Positions 19,541 to 33,785 of a DNA stretch of 64,000 bases are shown here, piece after piece. The stretch's first letter is position 1. Each line of letters opens with the position of its first letter. This stretch comes from Paraburkholderia sp. PREW-6R (lineage in GTDB: Bacteria > Pseudomonadota > Gammaproteobacteria > Burkholderiales > Burkholderiaceae): assembly GCF_039621805.1 (NCBI RefSeq), contig NZ_CP155073.1, positions 2,852,001 through 2,916,000 on the forward strand, read 5' to 3'. Position numbers and translations under genes: made by a program. The notes under the pieces are model-generated. The model saw only the letters and a list, made by a program, of their open reading frames with translations, searched no databases and was not told the origin of the DNA.

Positions 19541-20689
19541 TCAGCCAGGCCTGCGCACCGACGACGCCGACGGCGCCGATGCGGCCGGCGTGCCCGCCCG
19601 AGGTCGCGACGGCGACGGCGACGGCGCAGCGGCCGTTTTCGGCGCCGCGACCGTCATAGCCAGCTCGAACAGGCCGTCCCAGGGATCGGGCGGTGGATCA
19701 TGGCGATGATTACCCGGCGTGCCGCCCGACAATCCCTTCACCTGCCGGTCGAGCCGCGCCGCCAGTGCAAGCGCCTTTTCCAGCCCGCTTTCCGTGACAC
19801 GCGAAAGCGCCGGTCCGATCAGCCGTTCACGCGGACCCCACACGCGGTTCTCGCGCACCAGCACCGCGAGCGGCTTGCCTGCGGCGACGCCGCGCTTGAT
19901 CCGCAACAGCGTGCGCACTTCTTCGACGACTGCCCACAGCACCAGCACGGCCGCCTCGCCTTCGCCGCGCAAGCCGTCGAGCATGCGCGACAGACGGCCG
20001 ACATCGCCGGCCAGCATCGCTTCGTTCAACTTGAAAACGTCGTAACGGGCGACGTTGAGCACCGCGTCGTGAATCTGTTCAAAGCTGAGCGAGCCCGCCG
20101 GATACAGCAGCCCGAGCTTCTGGATTTCCTGATGCGCTGCGAGCAGATTGCCTTCCACACGCTCGGCGATAAACGCCAGCGCGCGCCGGCCTTCGTCGCC
20201 GGCTGCCACGCGCTGATTCTGCGCGGCGAGCCGCTGGCCTACCCAATTCGGCAACTGCGCGCGCTCGACCGGCTCGATCTTCAACGCAACCCCCGCGTCG
20301 GACAATGCCGAAAACCACGCCGACTTCTGCGTGGCTGCGTCGAGGCGCGGCAGCGTGATCATTGTGAGCACGTCGTCGTTGACGGCCGACGCGAGCGCTT
20401 TCAGCGCTTCCGCGCCTTCCTTGCCGGGCTTGCCCGACGGAATGCGCAATTCGACCAGTTGACGGTCACCGAATAGCGACATCGACTGGCTCGCACCGAG
20501 CAGCGAACTCCAGTCGAAACTGCGCTCGACCGTGAACACCGATCGGTCGGTGAAGCCAGCCGCGCGCGCCGCCGCACGGATGCGGTCGCTCGCTTCCTGC
20601 GCGAGCAGATGCTCGTCGCCGTACACGACGTACAGGCCAGCGAGACCTTTGGCGAGATGCGCTTCGAGCGCGTCAAGTCGCAGTTGCAT
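19541..20689 (-). CDS. holA: DNA polymerase III subunit delta
   Basis: Clamp-loader subunit that opens the beta sliding clamp. The 382-residue protein has the DNA_pol3_delta layout: an N-terminal segment ([12 protein letters not shown]), a middle domain with [14 protein letters not shown], and a helical collar domain. A Pro/Ala/Ser-rich tail of about 30 residues extends it beyond the usual length of roughly 340. It follows lptE by about 30 bases, the standard leuS-lptE-holA order of beta- and gamma-proteobacteria. Confidence 0.95.
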   Translation of the reverse strand: MQLRLDALEAHLAKGLAGLYVVYGDEHLLAQEASDRIRAAARAAGFTDRSVFTVERSFDWSSLLGASQSMSLFGDRQLVELRIPSGKPGKEGAEALKALASAVNDDVLTMITLPRLDAATQKSAWFSALSDAGVALKIEPVERAQLPNWVGQRLAAQNQRVAAGDEGRRALAFIAERVEGNLLAAHQEIQKLGLLYPAGSLSFEQIHDAVLNVARYDVFKLNEAMLAGDVGRLSRMLDGLRGEGEAAVLVLWAVVEEVRTLLRIKRGVAAGKPLAVLVRENRVWGPRERLIGPALSRVTESGLEKALALAARLDRQVKGLSGGTPGNHRHDPPPDPWDGLFELAMTVAAPKTAAAPSPSPSRPRAGTPAASAPSASSVRRPG

Positions 20690-20719
20690 GGCTACCGATC
20701 GGTGAAGTGGAGCACGGGT

Positions 20720-21271
20720 TCACAGCGGCGGCGGCGGCAACGGCCCACCCGGCGCAACCGCCGGCGCGCCCTGACCCGGCGCCGGATGCAACGACTTCAC
20801 GATGGAAAGACGCCGCGTGAGCTGGTCGATCGCATCGTTTTCCATGTCGGCGAACAGAATGTCCGACTCTGCCACCTTCGCCTGCGAGTACTGATCGCTG
20901 TACGTCATTGCGCGGTTCAGCGCGATCACGCTCGGCGGAATCAGCACGGTGCCGTCCTTGCCGACCAGCGAGTAGTTCATGGTGAGATTCAGCTGATACT
21001 CTTCGACCACGCCAAGGGTATTCAGCGTCAGCGTACCGATGCCGCGCGCCTCGGAAATCTGCAAGGTCGCGTCGGCGTTCGCCACCGTGTTGACCACCAC
21101 GGTATCGCTGCCGCCTTGCACCATGCGCGTGAGCCGCGCGCCCGCCGCCTGGGAGCCGCCGGCGATATACAGGCGTTTGAATGCATAGTCCTGCTGGCCG
21201 CGCAGCTGGAAGCCGCACGCGCTGAGCATCGACACGCTGCATGCGAGCGTCAAAAACAATCTGCGAGTCAC
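20720..21271 (-). CDS. lptE: LPS-assembly lipoprotein LptE
   Basis: Outer-membrane lipoprotein that plugs LptD and helps deliver lipopolysaccharide to the cell surface. It has 183 residues, with lipobox LSAC followed by GFQLRGQ, the classic start of mature LptE. The start chosen is GTG at 21271 because AGGAG lies 9 bases upstream. The ATG two bases earlier is immediately followed by TGA and cannot encode a protein. A Pro-rich tail ends the protein. It lies between leuS and holA as in other proteobacteria. Confidence 0.93.
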   Translation of the reverse strand: MTRRLFLTLACSVSMLSACGFQLRGQQDYAFKRLYIAGGSQAAGARLTRMVQGGSDTVVVNTVANADATLQISEARGIGTLTLNTLGVVEEYQLNLTMNYSLVGKDGTVLIPPSVIALNRAMTYSDQYSQAKVAESDILFADMENDAIDQLTRRLSIVKSLHPAPGQGAPAVAPGGPLPPPPL

Positions 21272-21374
21272 ATGGGCTCCTGGTTCGCAGTGGATTCCGT
21301 ATGGAGGACAGCGGCCGCCGCGCACAGCGACGGCGTGCTGTCCGCTGTCATGTTGCCAACGGTGATACCGGTGA

Positions 21375-25299
<3,925 letters not shown>

Positions 25300-25391
25300 C
25301 TGACCTCGCCGCGAGAAAGTGTTTTCAGGGTTGCAAACGGAGCGCGAGTCGATCGCGCTGCCGCAACGCGCTGAGAACGGGTTAATGCAGG

Positions 25392-26189
25392 TTACCGCAG
25401 GCCGAGCACGTCCTGCATGTCGAAGAAGCCGGTTGGGCGGCCTTCGAGGAAACGTACAGCACGTAGCGCGCCCTGAGCGTAAGACAGGCGGCTCGCCGAT
25501 TTGTGCGTAATTTCGATGCGCTCGCCGATGCCCGCGAACAGCACCGTATGGTCGCCGACGATGTCGCCGCCACGAATCGCCGAAAAGCCGATGGTGGACG
25601 GATCGCGCTCGCCGGTCACGCCTTCGCGGCTATAGACAGCGCAGTCGTCGAGCTTGCGGCCGAGCGCGTCGGCGATGACTTCGCCCATTGCCAATGCCGT
25701 GCCGGACGGCGCGTCGACCTTGTGACGGTGATGCGCTTCGATGATCTCGATGTCGTAGCCGGTCGCAAAGTGCTTTGCCGCGAATTCGAGCAGCTTCATG
25801 GTGACGTTCACGCCCACGCTCATGTTCGCCGCGAACACGAGGGCGATGCTGTCGGCCGCGGCGCGCAGTTGCGCCTTTTGCGCGTTGTCGAACCCGGTCG
25901 TGCCGATCACCATCTTCACGTTGTGACGCTGCGCCGCTTCCAGATGCATCAGCGTGCCCTCGGGACGGGTGAAGTCGATCAGATAGTCCGATTCAGCGAA
26001 CACACGTTCGACGTCGTCCGTCAGCACGATGCCCGTCTGTTTGCCGAGGAACGCGCCGGCGTCCTGACCGAGTTGCGGGGAGCCTGCCCGGTCGAGCGCG
26101 CCGGACAGCGTGGCGTCAGGATCGTTGAGGACAGTTTCGATGAGCATGCGGCCCATACGGCCCGATGCGCCAGCAATGGCAATTTTCAT
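25392..26189 (-). CDS. dapB: 4-hydroxy-tetrahydrodipicolinate reductase
   Basis: NAD(P)H reductase of the lysine/diaminopimelate pathway, 265 residues. It has the Rossmann motif GASGRMG at residues 7-13, the catalytic [15 protein letters not shown] segment, and GTTGF for cofactor binding. Its product diaminopimelate is also the substrate residue handled by mpl at 59 kb. It lies downstream of bamE on the same strand with a 285-base gap that shows no other gene. Confidence 0.97.
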   Translation of the reverse strand: MKIAIAGASGRMGRMLIETVLNDPDATLSGALDRAGSPQLGQDAGAFLGKQTGIVLTDDVERVFAESDYLIDFTRPEGTLMHLEAAQRHNVKMVIGTTGFDNAQKAQLRAAADSIALVFAANMSVGVNVTMKLLEFAAKHFATGYDIEIIEAHHRHKVDAPSGTALAMGEVIADALGRKLDDCAVYSREGVTGERDPSTIGFSAIRGGDIVGDHTVLFAGIGERIEITHKSASRLSYAQGALRAVRFLEGRPTGFFDMQDVLGLR

Positions 26190-26474
26190 GGCTACGACGG
26201 TTCGAAAAGGCTAGGCGGAAAAAACGCGGACAAAGAGCGGCGCACAGGAGCCAGCGCGAATGAGATGCGGCAGGCGGCATGACTGCGGCGGCGCATTCAT
26301 CTGACGTGGCAGGCACGACAGGCGGTGTTCGCGCGCGAGGCGCCTATGGCGCGCGCAATAACGTGAAAGAACCACTTTACGCGACGACTCACACAAGCGG
26401 GACACTACCAGCCGTGACAACCCAAGCCGGGCCACTGCACGTTGCAGCGCCCTGCCCTGACACCGACAGCATTA

Positions 26475-27311
26475 TCAGCCGCCTGTTCCCGACGTAGCCG
26501 GCGGAGCAGTCAACGGCGCGTTAAGCGTCGGGCTGCTGCTTTGCGGGCCCGTGGGTCCAACCGGATTGCTGTTGTCCGTGCCCGGATTCGGCGGCGGCGG
26601 CGGACGGTGGAACTGGATCTGCGGCTGCCCGCCCGACGTCGGGCCTTGCGGCGGAATGCCGCCCGCGTTGGGCGTCGGGGCGCTAGGCACGGCGGAGCGC
26701 GTGTTGCTCGGCGTCAACTGCACGGCGTTGGTTGCGCGATTGGCGGCCTGCGCGGCCTCCGCATTGGCGTCCGTGGACGGCGCGGCGGCCGCGGCAGCGC
26801 CGTCGACCGACGGCGAGCGCGTGGTGTCGACCGTCGGCGTGGCCGGAGCCGACGCGGCGCTGACGCTGCTCGACGCCGTTGCCGCGCTCGACGCGACCGG
26901 CACAGAAGCCTTCTTGCCGCTCTTGTCGCCGTCGATTTCAGCAAGCAGTTCGAGGTTCGAAGGCAGGTCTTCGCCGCCCGACCAGCTGGCGAGGCGATCG
27001 CCCACGAAGTTCACCACGAAGTCGCGCTGTTGAACGACGTTAGTCGAGCCGCGCTTGAAATAGAACACGTAGTCCCAGCGATCCGCATGGAACATGTCGG
27101 TCAGCAGCGGCGTGCCGAGCACTTGTTTGACCTGCGCGCGCGACATCCCAACCTGCATCTGTGCTGCGGCTTCCTTCGAGACGAAATTGCCTTGCACTAC
27201 CGTGATCCGGTAGGGCGTGATGCTTTGGGCAATACGCTGCGTCAGGCTGTCGTAAGTGGAACATCCGGCAAGAACCGCGACAGTCGCAACAGCGATCAAG
27301 GTACCCCGCAT
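26475..27311 (-). CDS. bamE: Outer-membrane assembly lipoprotein BamE (SmpA), with long low-complexity tail
   Basis: Component of the BAM complex that folds beta-barrel proteins. The signal peptide ends at lipobox LAGC. The SmpA/OmlA domain follows, with ITVVQGNFVSKEAAAQMQVGM and VLGTPLLTDMFHADRWDYVFYF. The domain ends near residue 120, after which about 150 residues are almost only Ala, Ser, Thr, Pro, Gly, Asn and Gln. The start at 27311 is chosen because GGGGGAG lies just upstream; an in-frame ATG at 27350 is possible. It diverges from fur, a common arrangement. Confidence 0.93.
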   Translation of the reverse strand: MRGTLIAVATVAVLAGCSTYDSLTQRIAQSITPYRITVVQGNFVSKEAAAQMQVGMSRAQVKQVLGTPLLTDMFHADRWDYVFYFKRGSTNVVQQRDFVVNFVGDRLASWSGGEDLPSNLELLAEIDGDKSGKKASVPVASSAATASSSVSAASAPATPTVDTTRSPSVDGAAAAAAPSTDANAEAAQAANRATNAVQLTPSNTRSAVPSAPTPNAGGIPPQGPTSGGQPQIQFHRPPPPPNPGTDNSNPVGPTGPQSSSPTLNAPLTAPPATSGTGG

Positions 27312-27469
27312 GCGGCTCCCCCGGTAGATCAATTGAGATTTTGAAATCATTTCACTCACCGTGCGGGCCCGCTGACGAGCCGCGCGAGTTTCATTCCATC
27401 GAAGATGACCAGAACGGCAAAAACACATTACTATGAGAGCCCAGCATTGTACTCTAGGGATCCCTTGTC

Positions 27470-27898
27470 ATGACCAATCCAACCGATCTCAAGAATATCG
27501 GGCTCAAGGCGACCCTTCCGCGCCTCAAAATCCTCGAGATTTTTCAGCATAGCCCGGTGCGCCACCTGACGGCCGAAGACGTTTACCGCAACCTGTTGCA
27601 TGAGGAACTCGATATCGGCCTTGCCACCGTGTATCGCGTGCTCACGCAGTTCGAGCAGGCGGGCCTGCTGTCGCGCAGCAACTTCGAATCAGGTAAGGCG
27701 GTGTTCGAACTGAACGAAGGGTCGCATCACGACCACCTCGTGTGCCTCGATTGCGGGCTCGTCGAAGAGTTTTTCGACTCCGAAATCGAAAGCCGTCAAC
27801 AGTCCATCGCGAAGGAACGCGGCTTCAAGCTGCAGGAGCACGCGCTCGCGCTGTATGGTGCGTGCACGAAAGAGAATTGCCCGCATCGCAAGCATTGA
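27470..27898 (+). CDS. fur: Ferric uptake regulator
   Basis: 142-residue iron-responsive repressor. It has the N-terminal winged helix ([28 protein letters not shown]) and the metal-binding segment [11 protein letters not shown] with a second Cys pair in CTKENCP. The length is typical. It is divergent from bamE with a roughly 160-base shared promoter region in which I did not find a convincing 19-bp Fur box. A bidirectional terminator follows. Confidence 0.97.
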   Translation: MTNPTDLKNIGLKATLPRLKILEIFQHSPVRHLTAEDVYRNLLHEELDIGLATVYRVLTQFEQAGLLSRSNFESGKAVFELNEGSHHDHLVCLDCGLVEEFFDSEIESRQQSIAKERGFKLQEHALALYGACTKENCPHRKH

Positions 27899-27986
27899 CG
27901 CTGCGTTGAATCGTGTCCGGGGACGCGGTTCGGTGGACAAGTTTCTGAAAGCAGAAGGGCTAGAAGCAACAGCCAAAGCAGATGTG

Positions 27987-28013
27987 AAAAAGCCGCTCCG
28001 AAGAGCGGCTTTT
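27987..28013. terminator. Bidirectional intrinsic terminator between fur and gapA
   Basis: AAAAGCCGCT (27988-27997) pairs with AGCGGCTTTT (28004-28013) around a 6-base loop. It separates the converging fur and gapA transcripts. Confidence 0.87.
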
Positions 28014-28035
28014 GTCTGACACGAGGCGAGCCTGC

Positions 28036-29046
28036 TTACTTTGCGTTAGCCAGTGCCACAGCCGTATCCAGCATGCGGTTCGAGAAGCCCCACTCGTTGT
28101 CGTACCAGCTCGACACCTTCACCAGGCGGCCCGACACCTTGGTCAGCGTTGCGTCGAACGTCGACGAAGCCGGGTTGTGGTTGAAGTCGATGGAGACCAG
28201 CGGCGCCTCGTTGTAGCCGAGAATGCCCTTCAGCGCGCCTTCCGATGCTTCCTTCATGATCGAATTGACTTCTTCGACCGTCGTGTCGCGCGCGGCGATG
28301 AACGACAGGTCGACCACCGACACATTGATCGTCGGGACGCGAATCGCGTAGCCGTCCAGCTTGCCATTCAGTTCCGGCAGCACCAGGCCGACCGCGGAAG
28401 CCGCGCCGGTCTTGGTCGGGATCTGGCTGTGCGTGGCCGAGCGCGCGCGGCGCAGGTCTTCGTGGTACACGTCCGTCAGAACCTGGTCGTTCGTGTAGGC
28501 GTGGATCGTGGTCATCAGACCATTCACCAGACCGATCTTGTCGTTCAGCGGCTTGACGAGCGGCGCGAGGCAGTTCGTCGTGCACGATGCGTTCGAGATC
28601 ACGGTGTCCGAAGCCTTCAGCACGTGATGGTTCACGCCATAGACGATCGTCGCGTCGACGTCCTTACCGCCCGGCGCCGAAATGATCACCTTCTTCGCGC
28701 CGCCCTTGATGTGCGCGCTCGCCTTTTCCTTGGTCGTGAAAAAGCCCGTGCATTCCATCACGACATCGACGTTCAGCTCGCCCCACGGCAGTTCGGCCGG
28801 GTTGCGGTTGGCCAGCACGCGGATCTTGTCGCCGTTCACGACCAGGTAGTCGCCATCCACCGACACTTCGCCCGGGAACTTGCCGTGCGCGGTGTCGTAC
28901 TGCGTGAGGTGGGCGTTCGTCTTGGCGTCGCCAAGATCGTTGATGGCGACGATTTCGATATCGTGCTTCTTGCCGTTTTCGTAGAAGGCGCGCAGCGTAT
29001 TGCGGCCGATCCGGCCGTAGCCGTTGATTGCGACGCGAATCGTCAT
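28036..29046 (-). CDS. gapA: Glyceraldehyde-3-phosphate dehydrogenase
   Basis: Glycolytic/gluconeogenic NAD-dependent dehydrogenase, 336 residues. It has the N-terminal NGYGRIGRN nucleotide-binding motif and the catalytic Cys in NASCTTNCL. It lies 101 bases downstream of tkt on the same strand, pairing two enzymes of triose and pentose phosphate metabolism. It processes the glyceraldehyde 3-phosphate released by eda and dgoA elsewhere in the window. Confidence 0.97.
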   Translation of the reverse strand: MTIRVAINGYGRIGRNTLRAFYENGKKHDIEIVAINDLGDAKTNAHLTQYDTAHGKFPGEVSVDGDYLVVNGDKIRVLANRNPAELPWGELNVDVVMECTGFFTTKEKASAHIKGGAKKVIISAPGGKDVDATIVYGVNHHVLKASDTVISNASCTTNCLAPLVKPLNDKIGLVNGLMTTIHAYTNDQVLTDVYHEDLRRARSATHSQIPTKTGAASAVGLVLPELNGKLDGYAIRVPTINVSVVDLSFIAARDTTVEEVNSIMKEASEGALKGILGYNEAPLVSIDFNHNPASSTFDATLTKVSGRLVKVSSWYDNEWGFSNRMLDTAVALANAK

Positions 29047-29147
29047 GGTCTATCTCCTGATGGCTGAAAAAAATTCGTCCAGTTCGTCTGACCGGCTGCA
29101 CCGCCGCGCGTCGTTGCAGAACGCGAGCGGCAGCGCCTCGCCGTTGA

Positions 29148-31169
29148 TCAGCCGAGTGCGGCTTTAGCCGTCTCTACAACGCGCTCGACGGTGAAGCCGA
29201 AGTGCTTGAACAGCACGCCTGCCGGGGCTGATTCGCCAAACGTGTCGATACCGACCACGCCGCCTTCCAGCCCCACGTACTTACGCCAGAAATCCGTGAC
29301 GCCCGCTTCGATCGCGACGCGCCGCACGCCTTGCGGCAGCACGCGTTCGCGGTACTCGGCGTCCTGCTTGTCGAACACCGTGGTGGACGGCATGGACACG
29401 ACGCGCGCGGCAATCCCTTCACGCGCGAGCGGCTCGACCGCGTTCAGCGCGAGCTCCACTTCCGAACCGGTGGCGATCAGAATGATCTTGCGTGCGACGA
29501 TCTCGTCGTTCCAGTCGCGCAGCACGTAACCGCCCTTCGCAATGTTCGCGATCTGCGCGTCGGAACGCTCCGAGAACAGCAGATTCTGGCGGCTGAAGAT
29601 CAGGCACGACGGGCCGTGATGCTCGACCGCCTGCGTCCAGGCCACTGCGGTCTCAACGGTATCAGCCGGACGCCACACCTGCAGGTGCGGAATCAGACGC
29701 AAACTCGCAACATGTTCAATCGATTGGTGGGTCGGGCCGTCTTCGCCGAGGCCGATCGAGTCGTGCGTAAAGACGAAGATCGACGGCGCTTTCATCAGCG
29801 CGGCAACGCGCAGCGCGTTGCGGCTGTAATCGGAGAACGTCAGGAACGTGCCGCCGAACGCCTTGAAGCCGCCATGCACCGCGATGCCGTTGATCGCCGC
29901 GCTCATGCCGAATTCGCGCACGCCGTAGTTCACGTAGTTGCCGGCGGCCTTGCCTTCCGCGTTCACGCGCACGTTCCTGGCCGCCTTCCAGTTGGTGAGG
30001 TTCGAGCCGGTCAGGTCGGCGGAGCCGCCGAGCAGTTCCGGCAGCACGGCCGACAAACCTTCGATCGCCTGCTGCGACGCCTTACGCGTGGCAATGGTTT
30101 CGGCGCGCTCGTTCGCGCCGGCAATGATCGCCTTCGCCTGCTCCGCCCAGTCGGCCGGCAGTTGCTTGGCCATGCGGCGCTTGAATTCGGCGGCTTCGTG
30201 CGGGTATTTCGCCTCGTACGCCGCGAACGCCTTGTTCCATTCGGACTCGTTGCGCGCGCCGGCTTCCGTGGCGTCCCAGGCTGCGTAGACTTCCTGCGGA
30301 ATCACGAACGGCTCCCACTTCCAGCCGATCTTTTCCCGCGTGGCCGCGACTTCCTTGTCGCCGAGCGCAGCGCCGTGCGAATCGTGGCTGCCCGCCTTGT
30401 TCGGCGAGCCTTCGCCGATCACCGTCTTGCAGCAGATCAGCGTGGGCCGGTCGGACTGCTTGGCCTGCCTGATGGCGGCGTCCACTGCGTCCACGTCGTG
30501 ACCGACCACGTTCGGGATCACATTCCAGCCATAGGCTTCGAACCGCTTCGGCGTGTCGTCGTGGAACCAGTGCACCACTTCGCCGTCGATCGAGATGCCG
30601 TTGTCGTCGTAGAACGCGATCAGCTTGTTCAGCTTCAGCACGCCCGCGAGCGATGCGGCTTCGTGCGAAATGCCTTCCATCAGGCAACCGTCGCCGACGA
30701 ACACATAGGTGTGGTGATCGACGATGGTGGCATCAGGCTTGTTGAATTCGGTCGCGAGCAGCGACTCGGCGAGCGCCATACCAACCGAATTCGCCAGACC
30801 CTGGCCGAGCGGCCCCGTGGTGGTTTCGACGCCCGGCGTGATGCCGTATTCCGGATGGCCCGGCGTCTTCGAATGCATTTGACGGAAGTTCTTCAGCTCT
30901 TCGATCGGCAGATCGTAGCCGGTGAGGTGCAGCAGCGAGTACAGCAGCATGGAGCCGTGACCATTCGACAGCACGAAACGGTCGCGATCGGTCCACTGCG
31001 GGTTCTTCGGGTTGTGACGCAGATGACGCGACCACAGGGCCACGCCGATCTCGGCCATGCCCATCGGCATACCGGGGTGGCCGGAATTCGCTTTTTGAAC
31101 GGCGTCCATGGACAACGCGCGGATTGCGTTGGCCATCAGGGAAGTGGGTGCGGGAGACGAAGTCGTCAT
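29148..31169 (-). CDS. tkt: Transketolase
   Basis: Thiamine-diphosphate enzyme of the pentose phosphate pathway, 673 residues. Diagnostic segments are [12 protein letters not shown], the substrate loop [15 protein letters not shown], the TPP motif [13 protein letters not shown], and the C-terminal-domain GEDGPTHQ motif. The frame is open 38 codons upstream, but the ATG at 31169 fits the family N terminus. It diverges from the speE-like gene and precedes gapA. Confidence 0.97.
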   Translation of the reverse strand: MTTSSPAPTSLMANAIRALSMDAVQKANSGHPGMPMGMAEIGVALWSRHLRHNPKNPQWTDRDRFVLSNGHGSMLLYSLLHLTGYDLPIEELKNFRQMHSKTPGHPEYGITPGVETTTGPLGQGLANSVGMALAESLLATEFNKPDATIVDHHTYVFVGDGCLMEGISHEAASLAGVLKLNKLIAFYDDNGISIDGEVVHWFHDDTPKRFEAYGWNVIPNVVGHDVDAVDAAIRQAKQSDRPTLICCKTVIGEGSPNKAGSHDSHGAALGDKEVAATREKIGWKWEPFVIPQEVYAAWDATEAGARNESEWNKAFAAYEAKYPHEAAEFKRRMAKQLPADWAEQAKAIIAGANERAETIATRKASQQAIEGLSAVLPELLGGSADLTGSNLTNWKAARNVRVNAEGKAAGNYVNYGVREFGMSAAINGIAVHGGFKAFGGTFLTFSDYSRNALRVAALMKAPSIFVFTHDSIGLGEDGPTHQSIEHVASLRLIPHLQVWRPADTVETAVAWTQAVEHHGPSCLIFSRQNLLFSERSDAQIANIAKGGYVLRDWNDEIVARKIILIATGSEVELALNAVEPLAREGIAARVVSMPSTTVFDKQDAEYRERVLPQGVRRVAIEAGVTDFWRKYVGLEGGVVGIDTFGESAPAGVLFKHFGFTVERVVETAKAALG

Positions 31170-31454
31170 GTCGAGTCCGGAGACAGAGTCAGAAGGCGGT
31201 GCGCGCTTGAGGCCCGGAAGCTCGAATGCCAGTTCGCCAAGGCGCACGATGCGGCGCCGACAGACGCGAAACGGGCAGAGCAAACGGACAAAGCTGAAAG
31301 CGAGACATTCTAACAGAACGTCCTTTGGTTCCCGCGCCGAAAGCCGCGAGGACGCGCGCCGCTGCGGCCGGCAAAGCCACGCCGCGCGCCGGGCCTGACG
31401 GCCCTTTACAATCGGTTGTCCCGTCCTGTCGTTGCACGCGCGGAGCCTGCTGCC

Positions 31455-32333
31455 TTGAACCCGAGCGACACCTTGCTGTTTCGTCCTTCACCTGACGCCG
31501 TCTACGGTTTTCCGGACGCGACGTGCGTGGCGCGCGTCGATTCGCCGTATCAGCGCATTGAAGTATGGGAGACCTCGCAGCTTGGCCGGCTCTTCACACT
31601 CGACGGACGGCCGATGACGTCGGTCGGCGACGAATTCATCTATCACGAATGCATGGTGCATCCCGCGGCGCTCGCGCATCCGTCGCCGCGGGCGGCGCTG
31701 GTCCTCGGCGGCGGCGACGGCGGCGCCGCGCGGCAACTGCTGCGGCATCCGTCTATTGAGCGGATCGTGGTGGCGGAGCTGGACGCCGAAGTTGTACGCC
31801 TGACCCGCGAGCATTTGCCGGAAGTGGTTGGCGGCGCCTTCGACAATCCGCGCGTCGAACTCGTCATCGGCGACGCCGCGCGGTATGTGGCGGCTGCGCA
31901 GGCGCTGTCGTTCGATCTCGTGGTGTTCGACCTGACGCCGCCCGACTCACCCGCCGCCGGCTTATACACGCAAGCGTTCTTCCGGCAACTCAAGCGCATC
32001 ATGCGCCCCACGTCCGCCATCTCCGTGCATCTCGGCTCGCCCTATTTCCATCCCGAGCGCGTGGCCGCTCTGCACGAAGAACTGCGCGCCGCGTTCGCCG
32101 TCGTTCGCACGATGAGCGCTTACGTTCCGCTCTACGGCTCGCTATGGATGATGGCGACCGCCAGCGACACGCTCGACCCGTCCGCGCTTGCCCAAGACAC
32201 GCTCACCGAAGCCCTTGCCGCGCGCCGGCTCGACTCGCTGCACCATTACGGCGCGGATAGGCATGCCGGACTCTTCTCAACATCCAGGTCCGTGCGCGAT
32301 AAACTAAGTCAATTCTTAAAGCCATCCCGTTGA
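31455..32333 (+). CDS. speE: Spermidine synthase-like aminopropyltransferase
   Basis: About 292 residues with the SAM-dependent spermidine synthase fold. It has [23 protein letters not shown] (family YHE motif) and the cofactor loop [14 protein letters not shown]. No ATG fits; TTG at 31455 is chosen for the GGAG 9 bases upstream, and another TTG at 31416 is possible. Where many SpeE proteins have a D-x-T-D-P catalytic segment, this one reads [10 protein letters not shown], so the second Asp is replaced by Pro. This is closer to the spermidine-synthase-like group, and the amine substrate is uncertain. Confidence 0.8.
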   Translation: MNPSDTLLFRPSPDAVYGFPDATCVARVDSPYQRIEVWETSQLGRLFTLDGRPMTSVGDEFIYHECMVHPAALAHPSPRAALVLGGGDGGAARQLLRHPSIERIVVAELDAEVVRLTREHLPEVVGGAFDNPRVELVIGDAARYVAAAQALSFDLVVFDLTPPDSPAAGLYTQAFFRQLKRIMRPTSAISVHLGSPYFHPERVAALHEELRAAFAVVRTMSAYVPLYGSLWMMATASDTLDPSALAQDTLTEALAARRLDSLHHYGADRHAGLFSTSRSVRDKLSQFLKPSR

Positions 32334-32446
32334 CGCGTGGGCAAAATGCACAGTTCCCGTCCCACCGCGCTGTCGGTTTTTTCGACAGACGCGTGGCCGC
32401 GTGCCTTGCAGCAAGCGTCCCGCCAACATTAGATCCGGAGAACTCC

Positions 32447-32860
32447 ATGACCGCCTCCCGCCCCGCCGGTGTGCCCTGGTTGACCCCTTATCTGACCGTG
32501 CGCGACGCCCGCGCCGCGACCGCATTTTTCACAGCGGCGTTCGGCTTCGAGGTACGCGACAGTGTTCAGGACGATGGTGTCGTCATGCATGTCGAGATGA
32601 CGTATCAAGGCCAGTTGATCGTGATGTTCGCGCCGGAAGGCGCATTCGGCTCCGCCGCGAAAACACCGAAAAGCGCAGGCGCGATCGCGCCGCAATCGTT
32701 CTATGTCTATGTCGACGATGTCGACGCGGTTTATGCGCGGGCTCTCGCCGCCGGCGCGAAATCGCTGAGCGAGCCACAAGATCAGTTCTGGGGCGACCGG
32801 TTCGCCCAGGTCGAAGACCTGGATGGCTACCGTTGGGCGCTCGCTCGCCACCTTTCGTGA
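32447..32860 (+). CDS. VOC-superfamily (glyoxalase/bleomycin-resistance fold) protein
   Basis: 137 residues, a single vicinal-oxygen-chelate domain. It has WLTPYLTVRDARAATAFFTAAFGF at the start, the central VVMHVEM strand, and the YVYVDDVDAVYARALAAGA and FWGDRFAQVEDLDGYRWALA segments typical of PhnB/YkcA-like members. A metal site is plausible, with E in the MHVEM and VEDLDGY strands. The ATG at 32447 has GGAG upstream. It lies just before rsmE and ends 20 bases before the proposed rsmE start. Substrate unknown. Confidence 0.85.
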   Translation: MTASRPAGVPWLTPYLTVRDARAATAFFTAAFGFEVRDSVQDDGVVMHVEMTYQGQLIVMFAPEGAFGSAAKTPKSAGAIAPQSFYVYVDDVDAVYARALAAGAKSLSEPQDQFWGDRFAQVEDLDGYRWALARHLS

Positions 32861-32879
32861 ACCAATGAGTATTTCTTTG

Positions 32880-33620
32880 ATGCCTCGCTTCTTCGTCGGT
32901 ACTTCACTCAAACCCGACGACATCATGTCGCTTCCTGATGACGTCGTGCGCCATATCCTCGTGCTGCGCTTGCAGCCGGGCGACTCAATCGTGCTGTTCA
33001 ACGGCGAGGGCGGCGAACACAGCGCTGAGCTCGTCGAGGTCGAGCGCCGGTCAGCGAAGGTGCGCATTCGCGAATTCTGCGACGTCGAAGTCGAGGCGCC
33101 CTACCGCCTGACGCTCGCGCAAGGCATTGCCGGCGGCGACAAGATGGACTGGCTGATCGAGAAGGCTGTCGAACTCGGCGCGGCCGCGTTCGTGCCGCTC
33201 ACGACCACGCGCAGCGTCGTGCGCCTCACCGGTGAACGTGCGCAGCGGCGGCAGGCGCACTGGGAAGGGATCGTGCGGGCGTCGTGCGAACAATGCGGGC
33301 GCAATCGCCTGACCGAAGTGATGCCGGTGCGTGAGATCGCCACGTGGCTCGGCGGGATGCCGCGCCAACCAGCGGAGGGCGAACTGCGCATTCTGCTGTC
33401 ACCGCGCGCCAGTGTGGGCTTTTCCGCGCTGCCCGCTGAACCGCCAAAAGGGGGCGTGACTGTTCTGGTCGGCCCCGAAGGCGGATTTTCCTCGACCGAA
33501 GAAGCCGCCGCGACCGCGCACGGCTTCATGGCCGTCGGCCTCGGGCCGCGTGTGATGCGCACCGAAACCGCGGGAATCGCGGTGCTGTCGGCGCTCGCAG
33601 CGGGCTGGGGTGGATGGTGA
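32880..33620 (+). CDS. rsmE: 16S rRNA (uracil-1498-N3)-methyltransferase
   Basis: SPOUT-class methyltransferase acting on U1498 of the small-subunit rRNA, 246 residues. It has an N-terminal PUA-like domain (MPRFFVGT, HILVLRLQPGD) and the C-terminal trefoil-knot motifs VGPEGGFSSTEE and GLGPRVMRTETA that bind SAM. The ATG at 32880 gives the usual MPRFF start; an in-frame ATG at 32865 is an alternative. Neither has a clear ribosome-binding site, so translation may be coupled to the VOC gene. Confidence 0.95.
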   Translation: MPRFFVGTSLKPDDIMSLPDDVVRHILVLRLQPGDSIVLFNGEGGEHSAELVEVERRSAKVRIREFCDVEVEAPYRLTLAQGIAGGDKMDWLIEKAVELGAAAFVPLTTTRSVVRLTGERAQRRQAHWEGIVRASCEQCGRNRLTEVMPVREIATWLGGMPRQPAEGELRILLSPRASVGFSALPAEPPKGGVTVLVGPEGGFSSTEEAAATAHGFMAVGLGPRVMRTETAGIAVLSALAAGWGGW

Positions 33621-33718
33621 CACAGGCAGAAGCTAGCGGGCCGTGGCGAACGAGGCTGCAGGCACCGAAAACCGCTAAAACGTCGCACCGGCCGTAGCCA
33701 TGCGCTGTCACCAAAAGC

Positions 33719-33745
33719 AAAGGCCCGCCAATCGGCGGGCCTTTT
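33719..33745. terminator. Bidirectional intrinsic terminator between rsmE and the barstar gene
   Basis: GGCCCGCC (33722-33729) pairs with GGCGGGCC (33734-33741), loop AATC, with A/T tracts on both sides. It separates converging transcripts. Confidence 0.87.
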
Positions 33746-33785
33746 CTGTTTCTACAGGTTATGAACGCGCTTTGCTCGGCGGCAC

